From assembly GCA_017933995.1 (NCBI GenBank), contig JAGBKI010000001.1, forward strand, positions 1-64,000: DNA of 64,000 nt. The letters are read 5' to 3'. The notes under the pieces were generated by a model that was not told where the DNA came from, ran no database searches, and saw only the letters and a list, made by a program, of their open reading frames with translations. This stretch comes from Bacteroidaceae bacterium. GTDB lineage: Bacteria; Bacteroidota; Bacteroidia; Bacteroidales; Bacteroidaceae. The position numbers and the translations under genes are program-made. Shown here piece after piece: positions 33,825-41,015 of the stretch (positions are counted from its first letter, which is position 1; every line of letters begins with the position of its first letter).

Positions 33825-34340
33825 ATGACAGCCTCCGACTTCAAGCAAACCGTCCTCCCCAGCGCGCAGGCCATGCACCGCACGGCTTGGCGCCTCACGG
33901 GCGGCGTGCAACAGGAAGCCGAGGACTTGGTGCAAGAGACATTTCTCCGCCTATGGCAAAAGCGCGACGCGCTGGTGGCGGTGAGCAACGTGGAGGCGTA
34001 TTGCCAGGCCGCAGTGCGCAATGTCTACCTCAACTCCCTACGCCACAGGCAGCCCGACGTGGCCGATGCCTCCGAGGAAATCCTTGCGGCCAAGGCCGAC
34101 ACCGCAGACTTGCAATGGGCTTTGGAGGAACGCGATGAAGCTGCCTTGATGCACGCCCTCATCGCCCGTCTGCCCCAAATGCAAAGATTGGCAGTCACAT
34201 TGCGCGACATCGAGGGCTTGGAACATGCCGACATCGCGCGGCAACTAAACATGGCGGAGGGCGCAGTGCGCGTACTCTTGAGCCGCGCCCGCAAGCAACT
34301 CCGCGAACAATTCACACATTTCAGCAACTATGGCAGATAA
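33825..34340 (+). CDS. ECF-type RNA polymerase sigma factor (171 aa)
   Basis: Region 2 is seen at residues ~14-80 (AWRLTGGVQQEAEDLVQETFLRLWQK, the -10 recognising helix) and region 4 at ~115-165 (RLPQMQRLAVTLRDIEGLEHADIARQLNMAEGAVRVLLSRARKQLR). No region 3 or extra domain. It overlaps the next gene by 11 bases, the usual arrangement of ECF sigma and its regulator. Probably drives this cluster and others in response to an envelope signal. Confidence 0.9.
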   Translation: MTASDFKQTVLPSAQAMHRTAWRLTGGVQQEAEDLVQETFLRLWQKRDALVAVSNVEAYCQAAVRNVYLNSLRHRQPDVADASEEILAAKADTADLQWALEERDEAALMHALIARLPQMQRLAVTLRDIEGLEHADIARQLNMAEGAVRVLLSRARKQLREQFTHFSNYGR

Positions 34341-34851
34341 AGCAACCATCTTGGACACCTGGCAGGTGCAAGCCCTCCTTGACCGCTATTACGACGGACA
34401 GACTACACCCGCCGAGGAACGTCGTCTGCGCGACTTCTTCGCCCATGCCGCCGTGCCAGCCGAATTGCAGGACGAACGCCGCTTCTTTCTCGCCCTGGAC
34501 GGTGCAGCGGAAAGCACAGCCCCACCTGTGGACGTGGAGCGGCTGATGGCTCAAGCCCTGTCCGCACAGCCGGATGCCAAAATGGAATCCACAGTAGCGG
34601 CGCCGCGCCGCTTCACCGTGCGTCGCGCCTTGTGGATTGCTGCCATTGCCGCTTGCCTCGCGCTTGTGTTTGTTCTTCCTTCCCGTATCGGCAACGGTTC
34701 AAGCACGGTTGTCACAACGGAGGGCGGACTGACGCTGCGCGACACCTACAGCGACCCCAATCAGGCCGCAGTGGAGGCCGAACGCGCCCTCGCCAGATTC
34801 TCCGAAAGCCTTGACAAAGGGCTGGCGCAACTCGACAAGGTGGACCTCTGA
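34330..34851 (+). CDS. Single-pass membrane protein, probable anti-sigma factor (173 aa)
   Basis: Starts inside the sigma gene (11-base overlap). Cytoplasmic N-terminal ~95 residues (LLDRYYDGQTTPAEERRLRDFF, resembling the helical start of anti-sigma proteins), one membrane segment at ~97-117 (ALWIAAIAACLALVFVLP), then a ~55-residue outer part. Topology and position support the role of anti-sigma factor; no zinc motif (HxxxCxxC) is visible. Confidence 0.65.
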   Translation: MADKATILDTWQVQALLDRYYDGQTTPAEERRLRDFFAHAAVPAELQDERRFFLALDGAAESTAPPVDVERLMAQALSAQPDAKMESTVAAPRRFTVRRALWIAAIAACLALVFVLPSRIGNGSSTVVTTEGGLTLRDTYSDPNQAAVEAERALARFSESLDKGLAQLDKVDL

Positions 34852-34937
34852 GTTTTCTATATTAAACTGTTGATGAGTTGTTAGGATGTGTTCATTCCAC
34901 CCGTTATTCCGATAACCCTCACAATCCCCATTCCTTT

Positions 34938-35408
34938 ATGAAATCCATTAGACTATCCCTTCTTTTAGCCTTGTTGCTTGCGGCTACGCCCGCCTTTTCC
35001 CAGCAGGCACTGTTCGACAAGTACGAAGACGCCCATGACATCACTACCGTCTACGTCTCGAAAACCCTTCTGCGCCTCGCGATGGGGCAGAGCGGCCAAC
35101 TCGGCCAGTTTCGCAGCGTTGCCGGTAAAATCGACCAAATCCGTATCCTTACCACCGAGAACAAGCAGGCCATAGCGCGTGTCCGTCAGGAAGCGCTGGC
35201 ATACTACAAGAAGAACCGCTACGAAGTGGCGATGAAGGTGAACGAAGGCTCCGAGCGCGTCACTATCTACCAACGCAAGCTGCGCGGTGGCCGCAACGAG
35301 TTCTGCTTGCTGGCCGAAGAGCCAGGTGAACTCTCCATCATCAACATCGAGGGTGCGCTGACGCTCGAAGACGTGCAAGGCACGGTGGCACCGAAAGGGA
35401 AGAAGTGA
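34938..35408 (+). CDS. Secreted short DUF4252 protein (156 aa)
   Basis: Start MKSIRLSLLLALLLAATPAFS was chosen for the signal peptide; an in-frame ATG exists upstream at 34878. DUF4252 features: TTVYVSKTLLRL near the start, KIDQIRILTTENKQ in the middle, EEPGELSIINIEGALTLEDV at the end. Last gene of the DUF4252, sigma, anti-sigma, DUF4252 cluster, so probably a member of that sigma factor's regulon. Confidence 0.75.
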   Translation: MKSIRLSLLLALLLAATPAFSQQALFDKYEDAHDITTVYVSKTLLRLAMGQSGQLGQFRSVAGKIDQIRILTTENKQAIARVRQEALAYYKKNRYEVAMKVNEGSERVTIYQRKLRGGRNEFCLLAEEPGELSIINIEGALTLEDVQGTVAPKGKK

Positions 35409-35412
35409 ATGA

Positions 35413-35505
35413 GTTTATAAGTAAATCAGTTGATAAGTTGGTTGGCAAAGCATATATATCGTCCGCATTGCCAACCAACTTATCAACTGATTTACTTATA
35501 AACTA
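35413..35505. repeat. Perfect 37-bp inverted repeat between convergent genes
   Basis: 35413-35449 and 35469-35505 are exact complements around a 19-base loop. It occupies nearly the whole gap between the DUF4252 gene (stop 35408) and the GH130 gene (stop 35517), so it could end both transcripts, though no long T run follows. Its 'aatcagttgataagttgg' words recur in other gaps. Confidence 0.8.
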
Positions 35506-35516
35506 ATCAACTCGCC

Positions 35517-36476
35517 TCACGTCTCCTGCCCGTCGAGCCAGGCGAGGATTTCGGAGATGCGGCCGTGGGCGAGGCATACGCAAGTGTCGGCGGCGCCGTA
35601 GTAGATGCTCACCTTGTCGCCCTCGGTGAGCGCGGCGCAGGGGAAGACGACGTTCTGCACGTCGCCCATCAGCTCGTAGGGGGCGGCGGGGCCGAGCAGG
35701 TAGTCGTAGGAGCGGCGCAGCACGCGCCAAGGTTCGTCGCGGTCGAGCAGCAGGGCGCCCATGGCGTAGCGGTAGCCGTTGCAGGTGGTGATGACGCCGT
35801 GGTAGAACACCAGCCAGCCGCGCTCGGTCAGGATGGGCACACTGCCGGCGCCCACCTTGGTGCACTGCCACGCGCTGATTTCGAAGGGCGTGGGCGAGAT
35901 GACGTGGCGGTGGTGGCCCCAGTACTCCATGTCGGGCGAGAAACTGAGGAAGATGTCGCCGAAGGGCGTGTGGCCGTTGTCGCTGGGGCGCGAGAGCAGG
36001 GCGTACTGCCCGTTAATCTTCTGCGGGAAGAGCACGCCATTGCGGCAGAAAGGCAACAGGGCATTCTCGCACTGGTAGAATGTCTGGAAGTCGTCGGTAT
36101 AGCCCAGCCCGATGGTGGGGCCGTGGTAGCCGTTGCACCAGGTAATCCAGTAGCGCCCGTCGATGCAGGCCACGCGCGGGTCGTACTTGTAGTCGCTCCA
36201 CGTGGGCGCGCCGTCGTGCGAGACGAAGCGGATGGGTTCGTGTGCGATGTCCCACTTGACGCCGTCCTTGGAGAAACCGGCGAAGATGTTCATCTGCACG
36301 CGGCGGTTGTCGCAGCGGAACACACCGGCGTAGCCGTCCTTGAAAGGCACGACGGCACTGTTGAAGATGCTGTTGGACGACGGGATGTCGTAGCGTCCGA
36401 TGATGGGGTTGCGCGTGTCGCGCCACACGATGTCTTTGCAGCCTTCTGGGCGCGGCTGCCAGGGGATTTGGGGCAT
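35517..36476 (-). CDS. GH130 beta-mannoside phosphorylase (319 aa)
   Basis: The sequence follows the GH130 five-bladed propeller family: [22 protein letters not shown] at the start, [23 protein letters not shown] (with the conserved Asp acting in phosphorolysis), [19 protein letters not shown] and a C-terminal [12 protein letters not shown]. Length 319 fits the group acting on beta-1,4-mannooligosaccharides or mannosyl-N-acetylglucosamine from N-glycan cores, giving mannose 1-phosphate in the cytoplasm. No signal peptide. The likely partner transporter is at 39354-40775 on the same strand, with unrelated genes between. Confidence 0.85.
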   Translation of the reverse strand: MPQIPWQPRPEGCKDIVWRDTRNPIIGRYDIPSSNSIFNSAVVPFKDGYAGVFRCDNRRVQMNIFAGFSKDGVKWDIAHEPIRFVSHDGAPTWSDYKYDPRVACIDGRYWITWCNGYHGPTIGLGYTDDFQTFYQCENALLPFCRNGVLFPQKINGQYALLSRPSDNGHTPFGDIFLSFSPDMEYWGHHRHVISPTPFEISAWQCTKVGAGSVPILTERGWLVFYHGVITTCNGYRYAMGALLLDRDEPWRVLRRSYDYLLGPAAPYELMGDVQNVVFPCAALTEGDKVSIYYGAADTCVCLAHGRISEILAWLDGQET

Positions 36477-36535
36477 AGTTTTACTGGTAAACAGTGTACA
36501 ATAAACAATAAATTAGGATGGGCGGGGCTGATTTG

Positions 36536-36721
36536 CTATCGGCTCTGCGCGTACAAGCGCTCATATACAACGCTTGCGGGTTCGCTGTACACCGTGCCGT
36601 CGCTCCGGGCTTGCAGCACGTCCTCGCCGCGAAGCATCTTGTCTTCGAGCATCCGTTTCTCGGCCAGTGCAAGCCCCTCCTTCAACTTCTCAAAATATGC
36701 TTCAACTTCTTTGTCTGACAT
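36536..36721 (-). CDS. Small partner of the zeta-toxin-like gene (61 aa)
   Basis: MSDKEVEAYFEKLKEGLALAEKRMLEDKM...: short, helical and charged, ending RLYAQSR. Overlaps the end of the zeta-toxin-like gene by 20 bases, so translation is coupled. Could be an antitoxin or accessory subunit; it has no recognisable fold. Gene order toxin then partner is the reverse of classical epsilon-zeta. Confidence 0.6.
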   Translation of the reverse strand: MSDKEVEAYFEKLKEGLALAEKRMLEDKMLRGEDVLQARSDGTVYSEPASVVYERLYAQSR

Positions 36722-37280
36722 AATGTTTAATCTTATTAAAGGTGTCGTTTTCGTATGTTATTTGTGAGGTCTGTGTACCCTGGGCTATTGTTCTTCTGGG
36801 AGGATGTGTGTTGTTCACAATAATCCAATCGTCTACCTTAGGCATATACAGCCCAAAAAGGTTTTGCAGGCCGAGACGGTAGCGACGGCGGATAACATTT
36901 TCCGGAATGTCGTGCCCACCTTTGCTCACACGCTCCGCCACTCGGCGTATGGCCAGTTCGGGTGATTCTATCCAGATGTATAACAATGAGACGACGTAGC
37001 CTTTTTGTTGTGCTTGCCTGACGAGGTTAATGTAGGAGCGTGTAGCCAACGTCGTCTCAATGGCGAATGTTTGGCCTTGTTCTAACAGGGTTTTGATACG
37101 CGCAAGCATCAAACGGCCTGCTTCTACAGCAACGCTTGCAGGGTTAAAAGGTGAGAGGCCGCGCGCGATTTCGTCGGCGTTAACGAACTCACGGCAATTG
37201 AGCACATCGGGCAGTACGGTATACGAGGCAGTCGTCTTACCCGCTCCGTTCGGACCGCTTATGATATAGAGTTTCCTCAT
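36702..37280 (-). CDS. Zeta-toxin-family P-loop kinase (192 aa)
   Basis: Walker A GPNGAGKTT at residues 9-17 after MRKLYIIS, then FVNADEIARGLSPF, IETTLATRSY (Walker-B-like position) and IESPELAIRRVAERVSKGGHDIPENVIRRRY, the lid with basic residues. This pattern is that of zeta-type kinases, which phosphorylate UDP-N-acetylglucosamine or related sugars; stand-alone relatives in Bacteroidetes are poorly studied. Less GC-rich than its neighbours, suggesting acquisition. Confidence 0.8.
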   Translation of the reverse strand: MRKLYIISGPNGAGKTTASYTVLPDVLNCREFVNADEIARGLSPFNPASVAVEAGRLMLARIKTLLEQGQTFAIETTLATRSYINLVRQAQQKGYVVSLLYIWIESPELAIRRVAERVSKGGHDIPENVIRRRYRLGLQNLFGLYMPKVDDWIIVNNTHPPRRTIAQGTQTSQITYENDTFNKIKHYVRQRS

Positions 37281-37809
37281 CGGTTATGAATAGCCAGCGT
37301 ATGTATCCTTTCTTTGTGGAAGCGTTAAAACTGAAACGTGGCAAACGCCTGGCCGATTCGGCCTTTTCGCCGCGAAATTAAGGAAAACTTACGCACTATC
37401 CGAGCTTTCCCCTTTTTTTCTGCTGATATCCCCATCGTTTGTGAAGGGGGGCGGAAAGGCCGTTAAGGCACAAAGGGGGGCATTTTCTTGGACGGAAACG
37501 CGGCAATACGTATTTTTGCCACACGATTGCCTGTACGGCGGTATGGGCAGCGGCCATCTTATTATCTAACAGCGTTTGCTTTTTATACGGCATACCTTGA
37601 AACCTGAGAAACTTCAATGTCTGCGAGTAGGTAAAAAACAAATGCCTGCGTATATAGCGTGGGCGTATTTTATCTCTGCGTAGACGGGCTTTTCTCAGGT
37701 GCCCAAGGTACAGAGCGATGCGTTTACGCTATTCTTTGTGCCAGCACCTGTCGCGCGCCCGTCTTGTGTGTCATATAAAACAGCAGCAGACACACAACAC
37801 CCGTCAGCG
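37281..37809. other. Gene-free stretch upstream of the CotH lipoprotein gene
   Basis: No supported gene, strong hairpin or repeat array was seen. The short frames here lack any family feature. A frame upstream of the CotH start (from 37699) is open but would precede the signal peptide with unrelated residues. Confidence 0.5.
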
Positions 37810-39348
37810 ATGAAATGCAAAAAGTCTTTTCCCGCCCTGCTCGCGCTTTGCTGCGCGCTACTCTCGTGCTCGGATACGGACACGGAAATCCCATCACAAG
37901 TCACGGCGCCTGTACACCTCGTTCAGGCTTTCAACCTAAGAGCCGCTGAAAACCCGGATGTTCTGGACGCGGACATCATAGGCGAAATTTCCGACACGGC
38001 TATTGTGCTCTACAGCCCGACCCTTCTGCCGCACACACACCTCGTTCCCGAAATCCGTCTTGCGGCAGGAACGGATTTGCAGCTGAACGGCCTGTCTTAT
38101 GAATTCGCTTCCCCCGTGGACTTCTCCGAGCCGCTCATGCTTCGCGTCACAGCCCCGGACGGTAGCTGGCAGACGCTTCCCGTGCTGTTTAGCCAATTCA
38201 CGGGATTGCCCGTAGTGTACCTGAACACGGAGAAGCATGTTCCCATAACCTCTAAAACACAATATAGCTCCGCGACAATATCTGTCCATACGGGTGGAAA
38301 CACATCGCCAGCGGCGTGGAACATGGAAGAAAAGCCATTGCAGGCAAGAGGACGGGGCTACAGTACTTGGATGGCTCCGAAGAAACCCTATAAGCTCAAG
38401 TTCGGAAAAAAGACGGGGCTGCTGGATATGCCTGCCGCAAAGACTTGGGCACTGCTTGCCAACTACCTTGACCGCACCAAGTTGCGCACCTCGACGGCTT
38501 TCTATTTGGGGCGTCTTAGCAACCTTGAATGGATGCCGGGCGGGAGGTTTGTAGAACTTTTTGTCAATGGGGAACACCAAGGCAACTACTTCCTCTGCGA
38601 GCTCATTAAGGAGGGGGACAACCGCCTGAACATAGGGAAAGACGCCTATGTCCTTGAAGTAGACCAGGCGACTCGGCTGGACGCGGACGATGTATTTTCC
38701 CAGACTCGCCGTTGCCTGTTTAACATAAAGGAACCCGCCGTGCTTTATGGCAGCGACGGGTACGAATGGATTCGCAACCAAGTAAACCTTTGCGAGGACG
38801 TGCTTTACGGCGCTTTTTTCCTTGACCCTCAAAAGGGCTACCGCAAGTACATCGACTTGGACAGCTTTGTGGATTGGTACCTGATAAACGAAATAACGAG
38901 GAATAATGACGCCGTATTTTGGAGCAGTTGCTATATGCATGTCGCTCCTGGCGGCAAACTAAAGATGGGGCCTCTCTGGGATTTTGACCTCGCTTTCGGG
39001 AACTACGAGGCAAACAACTCGTATATCCCAGAGGGCTTTTGGGTGCGCCGTGCCCCATGGATAAGCCGGATGTGGGAAGATTCTGTTTTTGTAGCTGCTG
39101 TTCGCCGCCGTTTCGACTACTTTAAGGAATGCCTTCCTCTTGTTTACAGGCACATAGACAGGGAAGCGGAGCTAATCCGCGCTTCGGTGGGCGCGGACGA
39201 GAAAGTCTGGCACACAATGAACCGCAGTTTTGGCGTCACGTATTACATTTGGGGAAATTTCGACGCCGAGGTATCATTCGTCAAAAGGTTTCTGAGTGAG
39301 CGGATGCAGTGGCTGGACGAGAACATTCCCACGTCGGTGAGTTTTTGA
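37810..39348 (+). CDS. CotH-family kinase-like lipoprotein (512 aa)
   Basis: Start MKCKKSFPALLALCCALLSC, lipobox LLSC, followed by SDTDTE. After a beta domain (~25-150) comes the CotH domain: RGRGYSTWMAPKKPYKLKFGKK, KTWALLANYLDRTKLRT, FVELFVNGEHQGNYFLCE and PLWDFDLAFGN, matching the nucleotide- and metal-binding residues (WDFD) of CotH protein kinases. Members phosphorylate surface proteins in spore coats or lie in polysaccharide-related loci. A second, much larger CotH protein is at 44830-48516. Its GC content is lower than surroundings. It converges on the symporter gene with 5 bases between stops. Confidence 0.85.
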   Translation: MKCKKSFPALLALCCALLSCSDTDTEIPSQVTAPVHLVQAFNLRAAENPDVLDADIIGEISDTAIVLYSPTLLPHTHLVPEIRLAAGTDLQLNGLSYEFASPVDFSEPLMLRVTAPDGSWQTLPVLFSQFTGLPVVYLNTEKHVPITSKTQYSSATISVHTGGNTSPAAWNMEEKPLQARGRGYSTWMAPKKPYKLKFGKKTGLLDMPAAKTWALLANYLDRTKLRTSTAFYLGRLSNLEWMPGGRFVELFVNGEHQGNYFLCELIKEGDNRLNIGKDAYVLEVDQATRLDADDVFSQTRRCLFNIKEPAVLYGSDGYEWIRNQVNLCEDVLYGAFFLDPQKGYRKYIDLDSFVDWYLINEITRNNDAVFWSSCYMHVAPGGKLKMGPLWDFDLAFGNYEANNSYIPEGFWVRRAPWISRMWEDSVFVAAVRRRFDYFKECLPLVYRHIDREAELIRASVGADEKVWHTMNRSFGVTYYIWGNFDAEVSFVKRFLSERMQWLDENIPTSVSF

Positions 39349-39353
39349 GCTGG

Positions 39354-40775
39354 TCAGTTTATAGGTTCGGGATTTCTAATTACGGTTTCACGCCGCTCTT
39401 TCAACTCTGCGCCTATCTGCCGCATTTTCGCCGTCGTGAGGGGATAGAGGGCGAGGAAGAGGAGAGCGATGAGGCTGATGGCTGCGGGCAGCAGGCTCAT
39501 CAGGAGGCGCAGGCCGGAGAGGGCCTCGGGCGTCTGCACGGCGTTCTCGGCGGTGTTGTAGCCGACGGAGGCGAGAAGCCACAGCACGGCTGCGCTGCCG
39601 AAAGCACCACCGAACTTCTGTGCCATAGAGGACGAGGAGAAGATGAGGCCGGTGGACGACGTGCCGAAGCGGTGCTCGGCGTAGTCGCTGATGTCGGCGT
39701 ACATCGACCAGGCGAGCGGCGAGACGACGCCCGTCAGTATGCACACCAGCACCTGCAGGGCCAGCATCGCCCAGTAGCCCCCGGCGGTGGCGGGGATGAA
39801 GTAGAAGGCGGCGTTGAGCGGCACGAGCAGCACAAGCGACCACCCGAAGGTGCTCTTCTTGCCCAGCAACCGCGTGAGCGGCGTGGCGGCGGCCACACCG
39901 GGCAGGTTGGCCACCTCGCCCACAAGGAAGAACACGCCGGAGGTGAAAAGGAACGTCACGCCGAGGAAAGCCAGTTGCGCCTCCGTGCCCACCACGTCCT
40001 TGAAGAAATAGGGGATGGTGGTGTAGCGCGCGGCGTTCATCAGGTTGAAGAACAGCACGGTGGCGAGCAATATCCACCAGGGGCCGTTGCGGAAGAGCGA
40101 GGCGAGGTCGGCGCCCACGTCGCCCTTAGGCGCGGTCTTCACCCGCTCGCGCGTCAGAGAGAAGGTGAGCAGGAACAGCACGAGGCAGACGGCGGCCACG
40201 ACGCCCATGGCCAGCTGCCACGAGTGCGCGTCGTAGGGGTATTCGCCGTGCAGCCCCTGGGCGGCATTCATCCAGCCCAGCAACGGCTCCCACGCGCCCA
40301 GCACGATGAACGAGCCGATGTAGGCGAAGAACATGCGGTAGCTCGAAAAGACGGTCTTCTCGTCGGCGTCGTCGGTCATCACGCCGAGCAGCGAGCCGTA
40401 GGGCACGTTGATGGCGGTGTAGACGGTCATCATCAGGATGTAGGTGGCAAAGGCCCATACGGCCTTGCCGTTGGCGTTGAGGTCGGGCGTGGTGAGCAGC
40501 AGCACGCCGCACAGGGCGAAGGGCACGGCCATGTAAAGCAGCCAGGGGCGGTACTTGCCCCATCGCGTCTGCGTGCGGTCGGCCAGCATCCCCATCACGG
40601 GGTCGCTCACGGCGTCCCAAAGTTTCGTCACGAGGAACAGCACTGCGCCCAGTTCGAGCGGCAGGCCGAACACGTTGGTGTAGAAAAAGGGCAGGTAGGC
40701 CGAGAATATCTTCCAGAACATCGACGAGGCCATGTCGCCGAAGCCGTAACCGATTTTTTCGCTGAGTTTTGCCAT
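39354..40775 (-). CDS. GPH-type sugar:cation symporter (MelB-like, 473 aa)
   Basis: Twelve hydrophobic segments and the family signature DAVSDPVMGMLADRTQTRWGKYRPW near residue 58 (Asp-Pro, Gly, Asp, then the loop GKYRPW). Transporters of this family bring in oligosaccharides with Na+ or H+ and often pair with GH130 phosphorylases in Bacteroidales. GH130 lies 2.9 kb downstream on the same strand, past the zeta-toxin-like and CotH genes. N-terminus MAKLSEKIGYGFGDMASSMFW is typical of the family. Confidence 0.88.
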   Translation of the reverse strand: MAKLSEKIGYGFGDMASSMFWKIFSAYLPFFYTNVFGLPLELGAVLFLVTKLWDAVSDPVMGMLADRTQTRWGKYRPWLLYMAVPFALCGVLLLTTPDLNANGKAVWAFATYILMMTVYTAINVPYGSLLGVMTDDADEKTVFSSYRMFFAYIGSFIVLGAWEPLLGWMNAAQGLHGEYPYDAHSWQLAMGVVAAVCLVLFLLTFSLTRERVKTAPKGDVGADLASLFRNGPWWILLATVLFFNLMNAARYTTIPYFFKDVVGTEAQLAFLGVTFLFTSGVFFLVGEVANLPGVAAATPLTRLLGKKSTFGWSLVLLVPLNAAFYFIPATAGGYWAMLALQVLVCILTGVVSPLAWSMYADISDYAEHRFGTSSTGLIFSSSSMAQKFGGAFGSAAVLWLLASVGYNTAENAVQTPEALSGLRLLMSLLPAAISLIALLFLALYPLTTAKMRQIGAELKERRETVIRNPEPIN

Positions 40776-40936
40776 AATTGGGGTGGGGGAGTGGGGAATT
40801 AGGATTTGGGAGTGGGGGATTTAGGAACAGGGCGGGCAACCGCCACGGCCGCGAAAGTAAGCAAAATCCCCCGCTTCTCCCGCACAGGTCGTGCTTTTTT
40901 CGCGTGGGAGAGTGGGGGCTACAAAGGTTTGGGTAC

Positions 40937-41007
40937 AAGGTTTAAGAAGTTTAATCCCTACGACAGGAGTGTTTTACTCGCCGCAGGGATTAAGCCTCTT
41001 AAACCTT
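40937..41007 (-). terminator. Hairpin at the end of the beta-helix gene
   Basis: 40937-40959 pairs with 40985-41007 over 23 positions with two wobble-type mismatches. It starts 9 bases beyond the stop codon at 41016 on the minus strand. No T run follows, so it could be an RNA-stabilising 3' end as well as a terminator. Confidence 0.6.
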
Positions 41008-41015
41008 ATAAAACA

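Noticed and set aside
37396..37641. 81-residue minus-strand frame before the CotH lipoprotein gene
   Set aside because: No family resemblance, no ribosome-binding context and no conserved neighbour arrangement.
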